Shown piece after piece: positions 1 through 9,916 of a stretch of 64,000 nucleotides of DNA (the first letter of the stretch is position 1; every line of letters starts with the position of its first letter). This DNA is from Lateolabrax maculatus (lineage: Eukaryota; Chordata; Actinopteri; Acropomatiformes; Lateolabracidae), in assembly GCA_031216445.1 (NCBI GenBank), contig CM062197.1:4653001-4717000 (forward strand). The letters run 5' to 3'. The notes under the pieces are model-generated. The model had not been told where the DNA came from. It made no database searches and worked only from the letters and a program-made list of their open reading frames with translations. Position numbers and translations under genes: made by a program.

Positions 1-72
1 TTCTCGTATGAGTCGCGGATAGGGAGAGGCGAAGGGTGAAAGGCCTCAAGCCTCGGGCTGGATTTCACAGCC

Positions 73-292
73 ATGGCCGGTAACTTCGATGCCGAGGACC
101 GTGCTAGCTGGTTCTGGGGAAAGTTGAGCCGCCAGGATGCGGTTTCCCTCCTCCAGGGACAGAGACATGGCGTTTTCCTGGTGAGGGAGTCCCTCACCAG
201 CTACGGAGACTACGTGCTGTCCGTCTCAGAGAACTCCAAAGTGTCCCATTATATAATCAACAGCATCAGCAACAACCGGCAGTCCGGCTCAG
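73..292 (+). CDS. crk: crk coding exon 1 (most of SH2)
   Basis: Starts at ATG 73 (MAGNFDAEDR) and ends at GGCTCAG with donor GTAACG (293-). The frame leaves one base (G292) to be completed by the next exon. It encodes the first 73 residues, including FLVRES and the strand VSHYIIN. The frame stays open past the donor to 414, but that extension has no SH2 similarity. Bases 1-72 are 5' UTR, GC-rich. Confidence 0.95.
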
Positions 293-3200
293 GTAACGTT
301 GAATTGTTCGTCAGCCTCCCTCGGCGGACGTTTGCCAACACGTTACGACTTGTATTTTCGTTTTTTGATTCTGGTTTGCGAGGATTTTTGAGCCACGCCA
401 AACTCCCGTTATGAATTCGCCAATTTAACGCGATCTTGGTAAATCTGCGAGTATACTTGCTCTGTGTCACTGAAGTTTAAGGTTTTAATGTGTCTCCGAA
501 GGGTTTTCTCAAAATCGGCATGTGTATAATGAATAAATATTCACTCTTTTGAACAGAAATTATAACTTTTACATGTGGTTTCCACCGCTCGCTTCCGCCC
601 AACGTGTTTTGGATCTGCGAGCTGCTGTAGGTAACAGAAGAGTAAATATAAAGTTAACTCTTCTGTCTGAAGTCATGTGCGGGTTTATTGGGGCTGAGTC
701 TCTTGTGCCACATGTAACAGTTCAACCTGGCAATTTGAAGGGAACCATAGGCAACGTCAATGTTGCACAAAGTGGGATGAGCAACGTTAAAGTTAAGTGG
801 GCCACTTTTTAAATGGAGTCTGGTGTCACTTGGTCAACAACCAATCAGACTTTATTTATTCCAGCACCACACTTGGCTTGGGTTGTTTCTCTCTCCTGAC
901 TGAGGGTTGAGGCGGTGGTTTGTCCTTGTGTAGGCAGCAGGCCGGTGAGGTGGGCTGGGCTGCTGCTGCAGGAGGGATTGAATGGAGCTGCTGGGCAGAC
1001 TGGGCTGTCACTACTGGAGGATGACTGGTCAGATTGGCGTTTCAGGAATGTCTGTGATCCTGCCCTGTTGCACATACATAGGCCTGCAAACAGGTCTGCC
1101 GCTGTGCTCGTAGCTTCTTTGTCCTCCCTGGGCTTCCTTCCCCGGTATCCCGTGCAGTGAATCATCAGTTGTGGGGCCATTATGGCAGCTATAGTGTCCT
1201 GGTCTGTCAGACAGAGAGTATGAAACACATGTTTTGAGTAATGGTGGTTAATAGTGGTCAAATTTATGTTCAAGACACTAGCAAGTAAGTGGCAGATGTG
1301 CAAGAACAGGGATGTTATTGGGACTAGAATAACAGATAGATTTTATTATATATTCTATTTAGACAGAAACAAGCAGTTTGATGTGTTTCTTTATGGCAAT
1401 ATTGGATTAACAGGATTTTTGCATTAATGTGATGAATTACTTTGATTTGTCATGTATTTAAATCACTGAATTACCCCAAACCAGACATTCAGGTTATTGT
1501 ACGTTTAAATGATTTCTGGTTCAAATTTCCACAAGATTTACTGTATGGTGATATAAAATTACATTAGCCCCATTTATGACTGTATTCTGGAGCTTCATCA
1601 CCCCCTTAATGCAATAATTTCCCAAACACAGCACTATGTAGGTTATAGTTGGAGTTTTCAGTGAATAGTTAATCTTCTTGCTTGCTGTGTGAATACAAAG
1701 TTAGAGCAAGTGGGTCTGTGCTGCCAGTAATTGTGGCCCTTGTTGATCTGTCCAAGGAGATTGGTATTTATTGGATATGTTTGTTTTTTATCGTGTTTTA
1801 CCTTCAGCAAACTAACAAAGCCACCCTTCCTCTGCTAGGTTTGGCTCCTCCTCGGTTTCGGATTGGGGATCAGGAGTTCGAGGCGCTGTCGGCCCTGCTG
1901 GAGTTTTATAAGATCCACTACCTGGACACCACCACGCTCATAGAGCCCATAAGCAAGGCCAAGCACACAGGATTCATCAGCTCCTCTGCTGGTGTCCCGC
2001 AGCAGCCCGACGAGGCGGAGTTTGTACGGGCACTGTTTGACTTCCCCGGCAACGACGAGGAGGACCTCCCCTTCCACAAGGGTGACATCCTGCGAGTGCT
2101 AGAGAAGCCCGAGGAGCAGTGGTGGAACGCTGCTAACCAGGAGGGCCGAGCCGGAATGATCCCCGTGCCCTACGTGGAGAAGTACCAGCCTGCCTCGCCC
2201 ACTGCTGCCGGCCTGGGTCCCCCTGTTGCGGGGACTGGACAGGGGGGGCCTGCTGGAGGGGTGGCGGGCAGCACAGACGGAACGGGGGCCCCTCAGGCCA
2301 ATCCTCTGGGAGACCCAGGCCAGTACGCTCAGCCTGTGGTCAACGCCCAGCTCCCTAACCTACAGAATGGGCCTGTGTATGCCCGAGCCATTCAGAAGAG
2401 GGTGCCCAATGCCTACGACAAGACGGCGCTCGCTCTGGAGGTAGCAATTCCACCCACCATTCATTTTCTCCAAGGCTGTCCCTTCTGTTCACTGCCAACC
2501 TCTTTTTCCATCTCTGTTTTCTTTTTCTTTTCTTTTTTTTGCGTCTCAGCTGAGGCAGTGTAGATTGTCCTGATTGTTAATGGCTTACTCATGCATGTGA
2601 GCATACGCACAAAGTATCTTTACAAACGCGAGCTGACAGTGCAGTGAAGACACTCACTGCAGTGGAGATGGCTCTATAGAGAAAGACACACAGATCCTTT
2701 ACAGTGGCCTCTCTTTATGTACACACTGTTGCTCATTGGATTAATGTGTGTGTTACATTGTGCATTCATTCATCACCACCGGGGCCCAGTGAAACCAGGC
2801 ACGTTGTTTTTAAGTTTTTTTTTCTTGAAACAGATAAACAGTGTTTGCTCAGATTTGTAAATAAAACGCAAACAATGGTGGATGTCAACAAAGACGGTTT
2901 GACATCATCTGGTTTGTTCAGTTGGCTCTGAGGTGATCTGAACTCGAACACACTGTTTACTGTGACCAGCTCGCTGTTAATGAGCCGATGGTTAATGAGC
3001 CTAGCCTGCTAACTCACAACTCACAGACTCCATGGATTTGTTGTAATTGTTATGCAGCTTGTCATTAAGTCATTTTAGCATGTGAACTTCTGCTGACTAA
3101 GAGGTGGCTCTGATACAGGACACCAAGGGAATACTTGGTTATATTGGTGGTGGACGTCAGTGGGTTTGTCCTCTCGAAGCCTCCCAGCTTGTTTCCATCT

Positions 3201-4308
3201 CAGTGATCCATGCTTACGGTCTGTGTTAAACAGCTAGAAATCTGTCTACACTGTCTACCTTTGGGCAAGTGCTGATTTGGTACCAATTTTCAACACAGCC
3301 AGCTCTTAAATTCCTCAGCTGTCAGTTGTTGGGGCTCATGGTGTTCTCTGTGCAGCCCAGTTTATTTGAGTCTTCTCAAGAAACACAGGCGCCACCATTT
3401 TGTTTGAAATAACAACAGTGGAAGATGGTGTTTATGTGTGCCTCTGTGTGAGATGGAACAGACATTACACTGTGGTTACGGACCTCTGCCGTCGTTAAAA
3501 TAGGTGACAGGATATTTCTGATTCACAGGGATGTACACAATGCTCTCACTGTAGATAAGGACTAGCAATTAATCCGTAATTTACAGGCAGCAGTGTTATT
3601 TTGAAATTAAATCCTATTTAAAGTACTCTGTGTGCAGAACAGTTAACGTGGAATTACGTCATCCTGGGAGTTTCATCTACTCGCTCTAATTTACTTCTGT
3701 ACATCTACCTCACCTGTTTCTAGTTTCTATCACCAAGGCACTGCAATTAGGACTGACACAGGATTTTGAAGGCGTGTAAAATACTGATGTCTGGGCTAAA
3801 ACAAGAAAAATATCTACCAGGTGCTACCACAGCTTCCGTCTTGACTGAACATGACAGATGGGTCTCTCAAAACTGATTGAGAAACAAAACCCCCCTCCCT
3901 AAACATACGTTTACATTGTTCCTGTATAACAATCAAACTAGGATGTCTGTCTGTGGGTTTGCAGTTGTAAAGCTGAAGATGGGTCAGTCAATTTTATATC
4001 AATACTGTTATTTCTGCCAGCTTGATAGAATTTGAGTCAGACATTGAGCTTGTACTGATAGGTTTGATTTGCATAAACTGATCCTGCCTGTTAATACAGA
4101 GCAGAGAAAGTGTTTTTGTGTGTATTGTGTCCCTGCATTTATATACATGTATATATTTTTTGTCATTTGACAGGTGGGAGACATGGTAAAAGTGACCAAG
4201 ATCAACGTGAACGGCCAGTGGGAGGGTGAGTGCAAGGGCAAACGAGGCCACTTTCCCTTCACCCACGTTCGACTGTTGGAACAGCACAATCCTGATGACG
4301 AGAGCTGA
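73..4308 (+). CDS. crk: crk, SH2-SH3-SH3 signalling adaptor (whole coding region, 3 exons)
   Basis: CRK is a cytoplasmic adaptor with no catalytic activity. Its SH2 domain binds phosphotyrosine on p130Cas or paxillin, and its first SH3 domain recruits C3G, DOCK1 or Abl, linking adhesion to Rap1/Rac. Spliced exons 73-292, 1839-2440 and 4174-4308 join in frame (957 nt, 318 aa; human CRK-II is 304 aa). Visible: SH2 with FLVRES at residues 35-40 (Arg38 binds phosphate), SH3N from about residue 132 (ALFDF, then EEQWW, then the PVPY end), a Gly/Pro-rich linker with the Abl-type site QYAQP (Tyr236, equivalent to human Tyr221), and SH3C ending in FPFTHVRLL. The start ATG has an ACAGCC context. CRKL is excluded by the MAGNFD start and the linker. 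Unlike human CRK, the proline-rich insert in the SH2 DE loop is nearly absent. Followed on the same strand by ywhae, as in other vertebrates. Confidence 0.97.
293..1838 (+). other. crk intron 1
   Basis: GT-AG intron of 1546 nt. It contains an opposite-strand open frame at 845-1303 (152 codons, Ser/Thr-rich, unrecognised) inside a relatively GC-rich patch. I see nothing else distinctive. Confidence 0.85.
1839..2440 (+). CDS. crk: crk coding exon 2 (SH2 end, SH3N, linker, start of SH3C)
   Basis: Acceptor TCTGCTAG ends at 1838; donor GTAGCA starts at 2441. It encodes the SH2 end (RIGDQEF, LLEFYKIHYL, TTLIEP), the whole SH3N, the linker and the start of SH3C (KRVPNAYDKTALALE). In mammals the short CRK-I form arises from a donor inside this exon, after SH3N. 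I could not identify an equivalent donor here with confidence. Confidence 0.95.
2441..4173 (+). other. crk intron 2
   Basis: GT-AG intron of 1733 nt, AT-rich, with an interrupted T tract near 2519-2540 just after the donor and a TG/TA-rich stretch just before the acceptor. No further coding exon seen. Confidence 0.85.
4174..4308 (+). CDS. crk: crk coding exon 3 (rest of SH3C, stop)
   Basis: Acceptor TTTGACAG ends at 4173. The exon runs VGDMVKVTKINVNG through GHFPFTHVRLL and finishes with HNPDDES and TGA at 4306-4308. It is in frame (phase 0) with exon 2. Confidence 0.95.
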   Translation: MGDMVKVTKINVNGQWEGECKGKRGHFPFTHVRLLEQHNPDDES

Positions 4309-5961
4309 GAAACACACTCGCTCCCATCACCTCGACAGTGTCCGGCACGCCCCTTCTCTTTTGGTCGTTTTGTCATGCTCGGAAAGAAACAGATTGATTC
4401 AAGCACACAGTATGTGAACATATGAGCTGAACTGAACAGGCACTCCTGACCCTGCCAGTGCAAGACGTGTTGGGTGATCTTACCTAATGTCATTTTGAAA
4501 AGTTTACACTAAGGTCAGACTGATATCGGTTCACCTATATTAGCTTTTTTAAAAGTCAGCGCTACACGCTGCCACTGTTGCCTCCTCGACTACAGCCACA
4601 TAAAAATTAAAACTTGCTATTAAATAGTTCTTTATATTCAGATAGATAGCAGCATTGATTGGTTTAATATTTATTAATGTTACATTTTATCCAGAATTAT
4701 TAATTCTTAATTCTTATAATATTACACCTCGATTATCAGTTTCATCCCTATGCATCCAGTTCACAGGTAGCTGTGCAGGGATCAAGCGAAAAGAATAGGA
4801 CAACAACTCCAAAGCGTTTTGGCTGTTGTGAAAGCTCTTTATCAAACTCTTTCAAGAGACTGCTTGAAAAGTAGGATTTTGGTAGTAGGGCTGTTAATAA
4901 TTATGCAAGATAATCTGGTAACCTGTATGTACGTCAGCAAGTGAGTACGAGTATCTTCCCCGATGCATCTGAAAGTCAAAAACAGATTCATCAGAGGTGC
5001 GTCGCTTATTTTAGCAGTTTTGCATTAAAAAGTTAGTGAAACGTAGTGACCACACCGTGAACAACCCCCTGTAATCTTACAGCACAAGATGCCTTTCTTT
5101 CTACCTAACACATCCAGTTTCAGTTTCGACTAATAATGCTTATAATCATTAATTTAATTATGAGCTGTATGTGTCACCAGATAAGAAACGCATATGGTTC
5201 AGTAATGTGATTTTCCTTCCTGGGTCCATGTAGTGCTGACCAAAACTGTCACCAACACTGTTTGAGTTGCCTTTCGGTCCATATCTCTTAGTGTTGACAG
5301 CTTTTAGCTCGTTTTAATAAGCCTGTGTAAACAGGAAATGGACCAGCACCAAAAGGCAACAATGTTTAATTTGTTTTACCTTTGGTCCAGGCCGAATGAA
5401 CCAAACTGTGGGTGTGAAAGTGACCTTCGGCGCAGTTAGACGTATTATTTCTTCAGCATCATGTTAGAAGCCATAAAATAATTTTATCAGTTTTGAATGG
5501 AGTAAAAGGCTGTGGGAGACACTCAGTGGAAAAGGAATGAAAATTGTCAAAATGTTGAAATGTTGGCAATATGTCAGTTTCAGACAATTCCAAAAGGGCA
5601 GTACTAGGTGCCAGTAACCGATATCAGTCAAACTCTAGTTTACACACCTCCAGCCCAGTATTGAAGTCTGTAGCACACAAACACAGCAGAGTCGACCTAC
5701 TCTTCCCTTCCTGTGGTATCAGTGTTTTCCCACCCACTACACTTCATTCATACACAGAAGGGGAAAAAATCAATTGCACACAGGAGACAAAACACTCGTC
5801 TTCTCTCACAGAATCATGAATCAGTGAGTGTTTGTAGTGCCAGACTGTGAACCCTGGAGTGAAATGAGCAAAGACTTTTCCTGATGGTCCCACGGAGAAG
5901 GATGGCCCTCCTCGCAAGGACGACTTCACCAACTTATTACATGCCACACTACAAAGTCCTC

Positions 5962-5981
5962 TTTTTTTTTTTTTTTTTTTT
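5962..5981. repeat. poly(T) tract
   Basis: About 20 consecutive T on the + strand within the putative crk 3' region. On the - strand it could be a remnant A-tail of a retroposed copy, but I see no target-site duplication. Confidence 0.8.
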
Positions 5982-6017
5982 GTACTAAAAGTGGAAAATA
6001 TTATGATAGAATTGACT

Positions 6018-6042
6018 ATATATATATACACACACACACACA
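6018..6042. repeat. TA/CA microsatellite
   Basis: Short TA run followed by a (CA)n run. Confidence 0.85.
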
Positions 6043-8689
6043 CCTTACATGCTAAATACTGTAAACATTCTTTCCTTCCTTATATTTGATTTATTTTACT
6101 TTTTGTTACCAGAGACTGTACACCTATTACCCTATGTTCCCTTTTTTAAAACACTATTCAGCGCCATCATGGATGACTTCAGGTGCAGCAGTTTGAAAGA
6201 ACAAAATAAGCATCCTTCCAAGGAAGAATGAGAGATCCCCTGAGGCTGCTGCAGAAGATAAGAGGAGAAAGGTTGAGGGATTTTATTTTTGTCTTCCAGC
6301 AGGATCTTTATGACATTGTCATTTGGGGATGCTTTTAAGATAAAAATCCACCCTAAAACACTAATGCTATTGCATTTTTATGTATAACTGGTAAAACAGA
6401 TGTGTCACTTTATGTCATCTGACATTTGTTGTAGGTTTATTATCTCATCAGCTTTTTCCACATGCTATTATTACACATAAAGCTTTTATAGACACACATA
6501 GGCCCACTGAGCATTGTGTCAATATGAAAATAAACCATACAATTGTCTATTACTGTAGGGCGTCTGCTCTCCTTAGCTAAATGTCATCTTCCAACATCTT
6601 GTTTCAAAATGCGCCCCTTAGACCTTTTCCTCAAAAGCAGGGAGTGCAATCACCAACTTGGGATGTCCTTAACTTTATTCCCGTTGTTACTCTGGGTAAC
6701 CTAGTGAACACTAATTAGCTGATGAGACTGATGTAACACTGTTACCAGTGACAATAACACTGTTTTTTTACAAAGAGAAATCATCCTGCAGTCATAGTCT
6801 TATTACTGATGTATTATAGCAAACTAGGATTGGGTTGAACCTCATATTCATATGTATCATTTTTCCCATGATGCATAAATTAATTACAGTGGGAACATGG
6901 TGAGTGAAAAACCCCAGCTGCACATAGAAGTGTTTCTTTGTCAGCCACCAGGGAGGATCTGCAGAGTTACATCCTCTCTACCTCATGTCTGGTATTGGAA
7001 AAGATGAGAAGCGTTCGTAGGAACTTACTTGCCTGAAGCCTTGATCAGTCCATACTGTTTTTTATATGTTAATATGAACAACACGCAGCCGAATGGTTTC
7101 CGTAGTACTCGCATAAATACAATTTATCTTTGTGCTTTCCAAATCACAAGTTCAACCATGTCCTGGGGTCAGATGTATAAGCAATGCCTATGCACAAAAG
7201 TCATTCATACGTCACCTCCCACAGTATTTATAATATTTATAATAAAGACCATGTGGTGAGAAGGTGTACATCTCGCACATACTTCAAAACAGCACAGGCA
7301 TGGATTTCTCAAGGAGTGTGATATGGTAAAGCAGAAATGGAAAAGCGTAGGCCTAAACACCTACTGATTTATAAAACACGTGGAAGAGAGCAAATATATA
7401 TTTCTGAATTTGTATGAACACAGAGCATTTGTCTTTCACCTACACAGAATTGTTTTGCATCTGACCCCACATATCCTGAAATGTAGTCTGAGTTTACAGT
7501 GTGTTTCTAAATTGTGAAAATATCCCTCCATCTCTTGCTATTGAGACTCAAATTTAAGGAAATTATTTTTTGTATGCCATATTTTTATTACCTTGATATG
7601 TTTATTAAGAATTTTGAGCCACATCTGTGGGTCATATACAGCCCTGTATATATAAATAAAGACATGCAATAGTTCCAAGTCCCCATATTCCATGTTTCCT
7701 TGTTAAGGTGAAATATTTGAGCTCAGCAAAAATATTGGAATTAAGCACATTCACCGATTAATTTGCTGATTAACGTCAAGTATGTGTAACTTCATTATTC
7801 ACTACTGGCACAGAGGGCCTGTGCAGAGCTTACATGGGTATGTAGGTGACCAATTAACACAAAATGACTGTTGTAGTGATTCTGGGGATGTAGCATGTCT
7901 AAAATCTATATCTTGTGCGAGAGGTATCTCAAAACACAGCATCATGTTGCATATTGTTTTTACAAATTTTAAATGATGTATTATATAATTTGTAATGACA
8001 AATTTACATAAATCTAAACTAGAAATGCAAAATGGGATGTCAACTGTAGTTATTTTTTTGATAATTGGATATCCAAAAGATAATGTTTCGTTGCTTCTGC
8101 CACATTTTCTTTCTTTGAATGAAAAGAAGTGATTGTGTTTCACAGACTGGTCTGTCCATTCTGTGGTGGTACCACTTATTTTTTTAAGTTTTTTTAATCC
8201 TGCTTTTCTATTTGTTGTAATGCCTTTATGCAAAGTGTGAATCGGGTATTGCATTCATATGCGTGGCACTGAACTCCCACTGATTGTTGCCTTTGAGAGA
8301 AAAATGTTCTCATTTCATAGTTATGACATTATTGTAACTCTTCTGTGCCACAGCAGTTAGTTGAGACCAATGAATATTAAAAACATGTTTTTTTTAGAAG
8401 ATACCACTGATGATCCTACAATGTGCACCTTATCTCCTCTACAGCTCAAGAAAAAAACGCATTAAGTCTCATCATGCCAAATAATGTTTGTTTTAGTTTT
8501 TTTCGCAATGATCATATATTTTTGCTTTTGTGTCATTTCATCCTGACTTTGAAGAGGACCAGAACAAGCAAAAATAGGATTTTTTTTAAAGAGATTGTAC
8601 AATGTGTCAAAGTGTTATGAAAATATATTATTTGAAGTTAAAATGTACCTTTATTTTCTGTAGCATGTAATGTGTTAATATACCTAGTC

Positions 8690-8725
8690 AATAAAACTTT
8701 ACCAAATTGTCGGTGTGGGCTTTAC
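8690..8725 (+). terminator. crk: candidate distal poly(A) signal of crk
   Basis: AATAAA at 8690-8695, followed within about 20-30 nt by a GT-rich stretch (GTCGGTGTGGG), the usual arrangement of a vertebrate cleavage signal. It is the last such signal before the ywhae promoter on this strand. Confidence 0.5.
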
Positions 8726-9186
8726 ATTACTGTTGTTTAATTAAATTCAGTGTTTACTGTTGATGCTTAATTGGAAGTTACTTACTTTACTTACTTATTC
8801 AAGTCAGCTTATGTCCAATAGAGAACATTTTGTCTCATGAACTCCCAGAACAGATTTGTGGCCTCATGATCCAGTAAACCATTACAGCATTGTTGTGAAA
8901 AACATAAATGGGATTAAATGAACGTATGTCTCTGGGTCCCTATTGTGGTTAAAATCAATTACATTGTATACTGCACATTAACTGTATGCCATTACTACAC
9001 TATATTGATCACAGTGATGAGAAGTTATGATAGAAAAACTGCAAGCTTCTTGCAAGATATCCTGGCATTTGAGACTTGCAATCTACATTTTAATTATACT
9101 TGCTTCTAAGTGGCAAATATTTAAGATTAGTTTTAAATATATATATATATACATATACACACACATATACATATATATATACATAT

Positions 9187-9219
<33 letters not shown>

Positions 9220-9559
9220 AATGACAAACTACAATATTTAAATAAAATAAAAAACTTAAAAATATGTTGGGTAACTAAATTTGCCCAAGGCAGCTTTGAA
9301 TATGCCCATTTGTAGCCTACGATTAACAAATATCACATAAAATTACCAGTTCTGCAAATTCACGTAGTATTTTTGGTCAAAAGTAACTTAACTTACGTCC
9401 AAAATACAAGAGGGCCAGTGTGAATGTGAGCCTATAATAACATAAAAAATTAAAATACATGCTTTATTTGTGCTTCATGTGTATGCCGAATGGAACAGTT
9501 GCTACAACTGAACAAAAAAAAACGGAATCATTAAAATGTTAAATGAATTAAGAAGTAAT
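8711..9559. other. crk-ywhae intergenic sequence
   Basis: About 850 bp of AT-rich sequence. Its only clear structure is the compound TA/CA repeat at 9136-9220. Confidence 0.7.
9136..9220. repeat. compound (TA)n/(CA)n microsatellite
   Basis: Alternating purine-pyrimidine mosaic of about 85 bp: TA run, CA run, TA run, CA run, TA run. The small open frames on both strands here are only translations of this repeat. Confidence 0.95.
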
Positions 9560-9852
9560 TTGACCCTCGATTTGCAGATGTTTGAACGGAGTTTGGTGGG
9601 TAAACTCAGCGGGCGGCGGCGTACGTGAAGACGGCTGCGTGGGTTCCCCGGATGGAGCGGCGACGCCATCTTTACGCCCCCGCTGCCGGTGGGTCTTCGG
9701 TGCAGCGGAGCGAGCGACAGTGCTGTTGCTGATCCACCACCAGGAATCGCCGAGCAGCCGATAATCCTCCCTTTTTTTTTTCCTCCTCCTCCTCCTCCTC
9801 CTCCTCCTCCTTCCACCGGGGCTCCGCGAACAGTCCCGACACCCGAGCAACC
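9560..9852 (+). promoter_or_regulatory. ywhae: ywhae promoter / 5' UTR, CpG-rich
   Basis: An abrupt shift from AT-rich to CpG-rich sequence begins near 9590 and continues into intron 1 to about 10460, as in a housekeeping CpG-island promoter. There is no TATA box. A YY1-type motif GCCATCTT lies at 9665-9672. The 5' UTR just before the ATG carries a (TCC)n tract (9781-9810). The transcription start site is not determined. Confidence 0.7.
9780..9811. repeat. (TCC)n tract in ywhae 5' UTR
   Basis: About ten TCC units after a T9-10 run, roughly 40-70 nt before the ywhae start codon, giving a pyrimidine-only stretch in the mRNA leader. Confidence 0.95.
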
Positions 9853-9916
9853 ATGGCGGACAGAGGGAACCTGGTATACCAGGCAAAACTGGCCGAACAA
9901 GCGGAGAGATACGACG
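9853..9916 (+). CDS. ywhae: ywhae coding exon 1
   Basis: ATG in a strong Kozak context (ACCATGG). It encodes the dimerisation helix (21 residues plus one base). Donor GTAAGC at 9917. The - strand and offset open frames across this exon are CpG-island shadows. Confidence 0.96.

Larger units (their letters stand above)
4309..8710 (+). other. crk: crk 3' UTR and downstream AT-rich sequence
   Basis: About 4.4 kb without a recognisable gene. It holds several AATAAA hexamers on the + strand (7241-7246, 7655-7660, 8690-8695), which fits the long 3' UTRs typical of crk genes. Also a T20 tract (5962-5981) and a short TA/CA repeat (6018-6042). Exact transcript ends cannot be fixed from sequence alone. 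Confidence 0.5.

Noticed and set aside
293..414. Extension of crk exon 1 frame past the donor
   Set aside because: Sequence after GTAACG loses all SH2 similarity; splicing to 1839 restores the domain.
9027..9329. Tyr/Ile/Thr-rich small frames
   Set aside because: Translations of the TA/CA microsatellite.
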